Below the pieces are notes generated by a model. The model was not told the DNA's origin. It saw only the letters and a list, made by a program, of their open reading frames with translations, and ran no database searches. Both the position numbers and the translations under genes were made by a program. From Bacillota bacterium (GTDB taxonomy: Bacteria > Armatimonadota > Hebobacteria > Hebobacterales > Hebobacteraceae), in the NCBI GenBank assembly GCA_030597345.1, contig JAUVSA010000049.1:1-10523 (forward strand): a DNA stretch of 10,523 bases. The letters are read 5' to 3'. Numbering within the stretch: position 1 is the first letter of the stretch; every line of letters starts with the position of its first letter. This document shows positions 6,818-10,523 of this stretch, piece after piece.

Positions 6818-7077
6818 CGATGCCCTCCCCGAGCAGTGTGTTCAGAGGTGGAAGGGGCGAATCGACGTGGAGGGCTCCCGGACAGCCTGAAGCTAGCGTC
6901 TGGGGAACGCAGGTCTACCGCGGTGGTCTGGCATTGGTGTGCGCAACATACGCCAGGCTGTGGTTGCCGGATCGGCGGCTTGATCAGTGGGGTCCAGCGG
7001 GGCCACAACTGCTCCCCTGCACCTGTGTCCAGGGAGCGGCCGTAGGGCTCGCCCTCCCAGGATGCTTGCCCCACTGG

Positions 7078-8550
7078 CTACACCTTCCGCGCTAGCTCTT
7101 GCTCGGCGCGCACCCAGATGTGCTCGATCTCGCGCCTCACTTCCGTCGGCGGCTCGTAATCGTACCCCGCAACCAACTCCCGACACATCTCACGCGCCAG
7201 CTGGTTGAAGGTCGGGCTCGCCGCGCTCCGCCACGGTCCCAGGAACCGGCGCTCGAACAGCCGCGGATGCCAGTAGAGGTCGCGATATCGATCCAAGGTC
7301 CGCTCTGTCCCCATGAATCCCCCCTTCAGTCCCTCCCGCACATCCGCCACCGTGGCATCCGCATCGCAGCCGGTCTCCAGTCCCCGCACTAGCCGCTGGA
7401 CGTGGTCCTTCACCTCGAGATCAGCCATGAACTGAATCGGACTGAAAACCTCGTCGAGGCTCAAGGTGCCGGCGCAGTGGAATTCCGTCGCCCCCCGGAG
7501 AGCTCCCATCGTCATGATGCTCGCTTTCTCGGCGGCCGCCTGCGGCCCGGGCAGTTTGGCCAGGGTGTGAATGTTCCCCACCGCGGGTCGCGGGGGCCGG
7601 CCGTGGAAGTAGGCGTTCACTTCACTCGAGGCCATCTCGTAGAGCAAGGCTTCGTGCGAGCCGAAGCTCATCGCCATACCTCTCATGTCGAACGGGTGCA
7701 CCCCGATGCTCCAATGCACCGTCGGCCTGATGCAATCACGCAAGATCAGAGCCGACCCGATCACCTCGGCAGCGGCGAGGGCCATCGCCTCGCCCGGGCG
7801 CACCGGGACTGTGCTTCCCGCGGCCGGCATCGAGCCGATCCCGACGCTGTCCAAGCGTGACTCGTACTCCATGACTGCGGACAGCGATTCGCCGGCCAAC
7901 TTGAGGGGACTGAAGACGTAAACCGGAAGGCTCTGGATCGGTTGTCCGAGAACGTCCGCCATCTCCATCACGTAAGGCAGGGACTCCAGTGCCTTGGCAT
8001 CGACGGGTATACCGCCTCCCGGCAGGTTCTCGGCGGCGATTCGGTACTGGAGGATGACCTGCAAAGGGGCGGGGACGTCTGTTGGGCAGCCCGGCACCTG
8101 GGGGACGATCCCACGTCCGGCTGTCGAGCCCACCAGCCTCGTCGCCTCGGTCAGTCGCGCCGCGGTGAACGGGACGATCTCATCCGTCTCTGGGTCATGG
8201 ATGCTCTGTGGATATGGGCTGACGTGAGCAACCAGGTCGTGGCAGCCGTCATCGGAGACGGCCCCTCCCTGCTGCCTCCGTGCGCCTCCTCGCTCTTCCT
8301 CCAGGAACTCGACCACCTGGCGTCGCGCTAGCCGGACGCGCGTCTGCGAGAACTCGAATCCCTCGCGGGTGGCGCGCGCCGCAAGCTCCGGATGGGACAC
8401 CTCGATGCCCACGTCCTCCAGTATCCGGAGAGCTGTCTCCTCGATGGCTTCGAGCTCGCCTGAGTGGAAGAGGGCGGGTCGGCTTAGCTTCAGCTCTTGA
8501 GAGGACAGATGCCCCTCCTTTCTGCGGTCAATCCAAACGGCCGACTTCAC
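7078..8550 (-). CDS. MttB-like (COG5598) methyltransferase, non-pyrrolysine type
   Basis: This protein belongs to the trimethylamine methyltransferase MttB superfamily, whose members move a methyl group from a methylated amine or related compound to a corrinoid protein. Visible blocks: LSRPALFHSGELEAIEETAL and ILEDVGIEVSHPE at the N-terminus, HVSPYPQSIHDPETDEIVPF, VPGCPTDVPAPLQVILQYRI, SLPVYVFSPLKLAGES and GGFMGTERTLDRY near the end. The frame is read through with no internal TAG, so there is no pyrrolysine codon; this matches the large non-Pyl branch, whose known substrates are mainly quaternary amines such as glycine betaine. No corrinoid protein or activase gene is in the window. The outer limit given is GTG 8550 (490 residues), which has no ribosome site. 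A CTG at 8508 (476 residues) lies 5 bases after a perfect AGGAGG and may be the true start. The substrate cannot be read from the sequence. Confidence 0.9.
   Translation of the reverse strand: MKSAVWIDRRKEGHLSSQELKLSRPALFHSGELEAIEETALRILEDVGIEVSHPELAARATREGFEFSQTRVRLARRQVVEFLEEERGGARRQQGGAVSDDGCHDLVAHVSPYPQSIHDPETDEIVPFTAARLTEATRLVGSTAGRGIVPQVPGCPTDVPAPLQVILQYRIAAENLPGGGIPVDAKALESLPYVMEMADVLGQPIQSLPVYVFSPLKLAGESLSAVMEYESRLDSVGIGSMPAAGSTVPVRPGEAMALAAAEVIGSALILRDCIRPTVHWSIGVHPFDMRGMAMSFGSHEALLYEMASSEVNAYFHGRPPRPAVGNIHTLAKLPGPQAAAEKASIMTMGALRGATEFHCAGTLSLDEVFSPIQFMADLEVKDHVQRLVRGLETGCDADATVADVREGLKGGFMGTERTLDRYRDLYWHPRLFERRFLGPWRSAASPTFNQLAREMCRELVAGYDYEPPTEVRREIEHIWVRAEQELARKV
8514..8519 (-). 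promoter_or_regulatory. Shine-Dalgarno site pointing to a CTG start of the MttB-like gene
   Basis: AAGGAGGGG (minus strand, 8520-8512) contains a perfect AGGAGG 5 bases before CTG 8508, in frame with the MttB-like protein. No ATG, GTG or TTG lies at a suitable distance. The only earlier standard start, GTG 8550, lacks any purine-rich site. The conserved domain starts about 7 residues after the CTG, so nothing of the family would be lost. Confidence 0.45.
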
Positions 8551-8620
8551 GGAGCGCGCCCAGCGCCGAGCCGTGCATACGCTCGACCTCGGGGCGGCTG
8601 AGAGAACCGTGCAGATTCAT
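8528..8620 (-). pseudogene. 30-codon frame resembling the N-terminus of an MttB-family protein
   Basis: Between the GH4 gene and the MttB-like gene, a short frame runs from ATG 8620 to TGA 8528. Its segment EVERMHGSALGALREVG lines up with ELEAIEETALRILEDVG at the N-terminus of the full MttB-like protein that follows, with the same E.E, AL, L and VG positions, and it is preceded by LSRP in both. It lies in another frame and overlaps the outer (GTG) start of the real gene by 23 bases. It looks like what is left of a second MttB homologue whose body was deleted, or of a duplicated 5' end. GAGGAG at about 8634-8639 is a weak ribosome site 13 bases before its ATG. A chance likeness cannot be excluded in so short a frame. 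Confidence 0.4.
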
Positions 8621-8648
8621 CGCCGTTCTACGGCTCCTCTCATCAAGG

Positions 8649-10019
8649 CTAGGGGTTCTGAGCTGAGAACCGCGGCAGATGCTGGGCGTGGGCTGCGATG
8701 AGCTCGTCCGCGAGCAGAGCCGCGTTCTCATAGGAGTCAACCGCTCCGTCCAGAATGAGCGCCTGGATGACCTTGTCGCGGTTGCCCTCAACGGCCGCCT
8801 CCACGGTGACTTCCACCCACTGGAAGCGGGTGGCCAGGGTGCCCAGCAGGCCGGAGGAGAGCGGCGGCTGTGCCAGCGGCCTCAGGCCGGCGGCCGTGGC
8901 CACCGCGGGCGCCTCCAAGATGCAGTCGTCGGGGAGCTCCGGGACTCGGCCGCGGTTGGGCAGGTTGACAGAGTAGACTGCGCCATCGTCGTTCCTGATG
9001 CTGTAGATGATGTCGATCACATCCTCGCGGTGCCCGCCGGCCACCTTCTCCAGGTAATCGCTTGGCAGAGGATCGGCGGAGAGGACCTCCTGCTGCATCT
9101 GCGCGTAGGTTCGGTCTTCCTCGGCTCGGTGCCCCTCGAAGCCCAGACCGAGGGTGGCGCCGAAGTAGCTGTTCTTGCCCCGGAAGAGGTGGGGGAAGAA
9201 CTCCATCACGTGCCCATCGAGCACAGCCGGGAACGCGTCCAGGACCAGGTACAACTGCCAGCAGAAGGGCTGCAGTCCCCCGACCTCGGACCGGAGGTCG
9301 GCCTTCTCGGGGCTGTCGTCAACGGAGATGGAGAGCTCACGAGCACGGGCAATGTGATCATGCGCGATCTCGCGGAGCCGGGGCTTAGCGTCCTCACCAT
9401 TTACGCGTATCTCCGTGAACCACGTCAGGTGATTGATCCCCACGGCGTTGTAGCGGAGGCACGAGTGGTCGGTCTCCAACACGTGCGCCAGGTACTTGCC
9501 GACATCGCGCACACCGGTGCACAAGCCGATCACATCCGCGCCCGTTTCCCTGCGGATCGCCCTGCAAAGCACGGCCATCGGGTTCGTGTAGTTGAAGTAG
9601 AGCGCGCCGGGCGCGAGGTCGAGGACGTCCCGCGCGATTGCCACGGCCGGCGGGATCGCCCGCAGCGAGCGCGAGGTGCCGGCTGGCATGCAGGTGTCGC
9701 CGCCGGGATGGTAGATGCCGTACTTACGGGCGATGAGAACGTCCTGCTCCCAGGCGCGGCGCCCGCCCACGGCGATGGTGCTGATGACGGCGGTCGCGCC
9801 CGGCAGAAGCTCGCGGCGGTCCGTCGATGCACGAACCTCGATGGGGGCGCGCTTCAGATCAATCATCTTCCTGGAGAGCTTCTCCGCCATCTCCGCCGCC
9901 TGGGGATCGGTGTCCACGAGTCCCAGGACGAACGGCTCGTTGCGGTCGATGAGATCGACGACCAGCTTCCGCGTGAAGTAGGCGCTGCCTGCCCCGATGA
10001 TGACGACTTGCTCTTTCAC
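8649..10019 (-). CDS. Glycoside hydrolase family 4 (NAD- and metal-dependent alpha-glucosidase/galactosidase type)
   Basis: This 456-residue enzyme is a complete GH4 member. GH4 enzymes cleave glycosides in the cytoplasm by an oxidation-elimination route that needs NAD and a divalent metal such as Mn. Signatures (numbering from GTG 10019): nucleotide-binding GAGSAYFT at 9-16, an acidic strand end LVDTD at 34-38, GGDTCMPAG at 106-114, NYTNPM at 143-148, CTGVRD with Cys167, and GINHLTWF with His197; Cys167 and His197 are the expected metal ligands. NSYFGA later in the chain probably holds the catalytic Tyr. The start is GTG 10019, 7 bases after AGGAG (10027-10031); a TTG at 10046 is less likely. 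It is the second of two tandem GH4 genes. The pattern is closer to the AglA/LplD-like side of the family than to the phospho-beta-glucosidases, but alpha-glucoside, galactoside or galacturonide use cannot be decided here. Confidence 0.92.
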   Translation of the reverse strand: MKEQVVIIGAGSAYFTRKLVVDLIDRNEPFVLGLVDTDPQAAEMAEKLSRKMIDLKRAPIEVRASTDRRELLPGATAVISTIAVGGRRAWEQDVLIARKYGIYHPGGDTCMPAGTSRSLRAIPPAVAIARDVLDLAPGALYFNYTNPMAVLCRAIRRETGADVIGLCTGVRDVGKYLAHVLETDHSCLRYNAVGINHLTWFTEIRVNGEDAKPRLREIAHDHIARARELSISVDDSPEKADLRSEVGGLQPFCWQLYLVLDAFPAVLDGHVMEFFPHLFRGKNSYFGATLGLGFEGHRAEEDRTYAQMQQEVLSADPLPSDYLEKVAGGHREDVIDIIYSIRNDDGAVYSVNLPNRGRVPELPDDCILEAPAVATAAGLRPLAQPPLSSGLLGTLATRFQWVEVTVEAAVEGNRDKVIQALILDGAVDSYENAALLADELIAAHAQHLPRFSAQNP

Positions 10020-10026
10020 TGCCAGG

Positions 10027-10031
10027 CTCCT
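10027..10031 (-). promoter_or_regulatory. Shine-Dalgarno site of the complete GH4 gene
   Basis: AGGAG on the minus strand lies 7 bases before GTG 10019 and decides for this start over the longer TTG 10046 frame. The family's nucleotide-binding strand VVIIGAGSA begins four residues after the GTG, as is usual. Confidence 0.6.
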
Positions 10032-10103
10032 ATCTCTTCCCGGCAAACGGTCCTCCGCTGGCGCCCCCTCGTGCCCCAGGAGTGGCCAATGCGAGGGTTC
10101 ATG

Positions 10104-10523
10104 TCACGTGAATCTGAGGCCATGTGCTTCGAGCATTTCAGTCAACATCGGCTCGATTACGTCCAGGTCTCCCACCAGGGGATGGTTCAGCAGCGCCAGC
10201 GTCGCCAGCCGCTTGCTGCGTTGCACCGCCGCCTCCACTGTCAGGGTTTCGTACGCCTTCAGGGCCTGCATGATCCCCCGAAACGCAAGCGGAATCGGCC
10301 CTACGGGCAGTGGGTGCGCGCCATTCCGGTCGACGCGACAGACGACCTCCACTACTGCGTCATCCTCGATCCCATCGACGCTCCCTCTGTTGGGGACGTT
10401 GGCCGTCAATTCCTCTCCCGTGTCATGCACAATCGCCTTCATCACCGAGCAGGTGATGCCCGCGTCACCGCCGCCGCCACGCCGTCCCAATGCCTTCGGC
10501 TTCTCGACGGTCTCTGGGCGCGC
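10104..10523 (-). CDS. C-terminal part of a second GH4 glycosidase (5' end outside window)
   Basis: The frame is open to the right edge and stops with TGA at 10104-10106, so about 139 C-terminal residues are visible. KPKALGRRGGGG, VMKAIVHDTGEEL, ANVPNRGSVDGIEDDAVVEV, AHPLPVGPIPL and LKAYETLTVEAAV are the standard closing blocks of GH4 enzymes of the 6-phospho-beta-glucosidase (LicH/CelF/BglT) kind. The NAD site, metal site and catalytic residues are beyond the edge and cannot be checked. A TTG at 10490 is the first possible start inside the window, but it falls within the conserved domain and is not a real start. The complete GH4 gene follows with an 84-base gap, so the two are probably co-transcribed. 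They differ enough in the C-terminal part to suggest different glycosides. Confidence 0.88.
   Translation of the reverse strand, partial: ARPETVEKPKALGRRGGGGDAGITCSVMKAIVHDTGEELTANVPNRGSVDGIEDDAVVEVVCRVDRNGAHPLPVGPIPLAFRGIMQALKAYETLTVEAAVQRSKRLATLALLNHPLVGDLDVIEPMLTEMLEAHGLRFT

Noticed and set aside
7032..7058. Nested GC-rich hairpin downstream of the MttB-like stop, considered as a terminator
   Set aside because: The stems are only 4-5 bases, the inner loop is tight, and no T-run follows on the minus strand.
1..10523. CRISPR array, tRNA, rRNA or phage/defence genes
   Set aside because: I saw no regularly spaced direct repeats, no tRNA-like cloverleaf or rRNA sequence, and no defence or phage family motifs on either strand.

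Overview
The window is a GC-rich bacterial segment made of two gene sets that converge near 4276-4285. I cannot name the species. Two things fit an environmental, probably uncultivated lineage of the Armatimonadota/Planctomycetota/Verrucomicrobiota kind: a large DUF6785/DUF6784-type membrane protein, which I recall mostly from those phyla, and a catabolic theme of GH4 glycosidases, MttB-like methyltransferases and sugar isomerases. This taxonomic guess is inference from gene content only.

Plus strand, 1-4275: the C-terminal part of a beta-propeller-like protein enters from the left edge. A 282-base gap follows, with a possible minus-strand transposase remnant. Then come a zinc-dependent medium-chain dehydrogenase, an RpiB/LacAB-family sugar-phosphate isomerase, a DhaK-type kinase subunit and a DhaL-type kinase subunit. 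The last three are packed as an operon (gaps of 16 and 1 bases). The set reads as a short catabolic route: oxidise a polyol to a ketose, phosphorylate the ketose with DhaK plus DhaL, and isomerise the ketose phosphate to an aldose phosphate. No DhaM is present. The best fit is a four-carbon route (threitol to erythrulose to erythrulose 4-phosphate to erythrose 4-phosphate). This is a hypothesis, supported by an isomerase whose ring-opening histidine position is changed.

Minus strand, 10523-4286, in transcription order: the C-terminal third of one GH4 glycosidase (5' end beyond the window), a second complete GH4 glycosidase, a 30-codon open frame that resembles the start of an MttB-family protein, a full-length MttB-like (COG5598) methyltransferase, the 651-residue DUF6785/DUF6784-type membrane protein, and a D-lyxose-isomerase (YdaE-type cupin) fragment that has lost its N-terminal half with the HxH metal motif. 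The likely theme is uptake and breakdown of glycosides, and perhaps of methylated compounds.

The points most worth a second look are the dehydrogenase-isomerase-kinase module with its altered isomerase active site, the broken lyxose isomerase with a perfect 14-base palindrome at the break, the MttB-like leader fragment, and the possible CTG start of the MttB-like gene.
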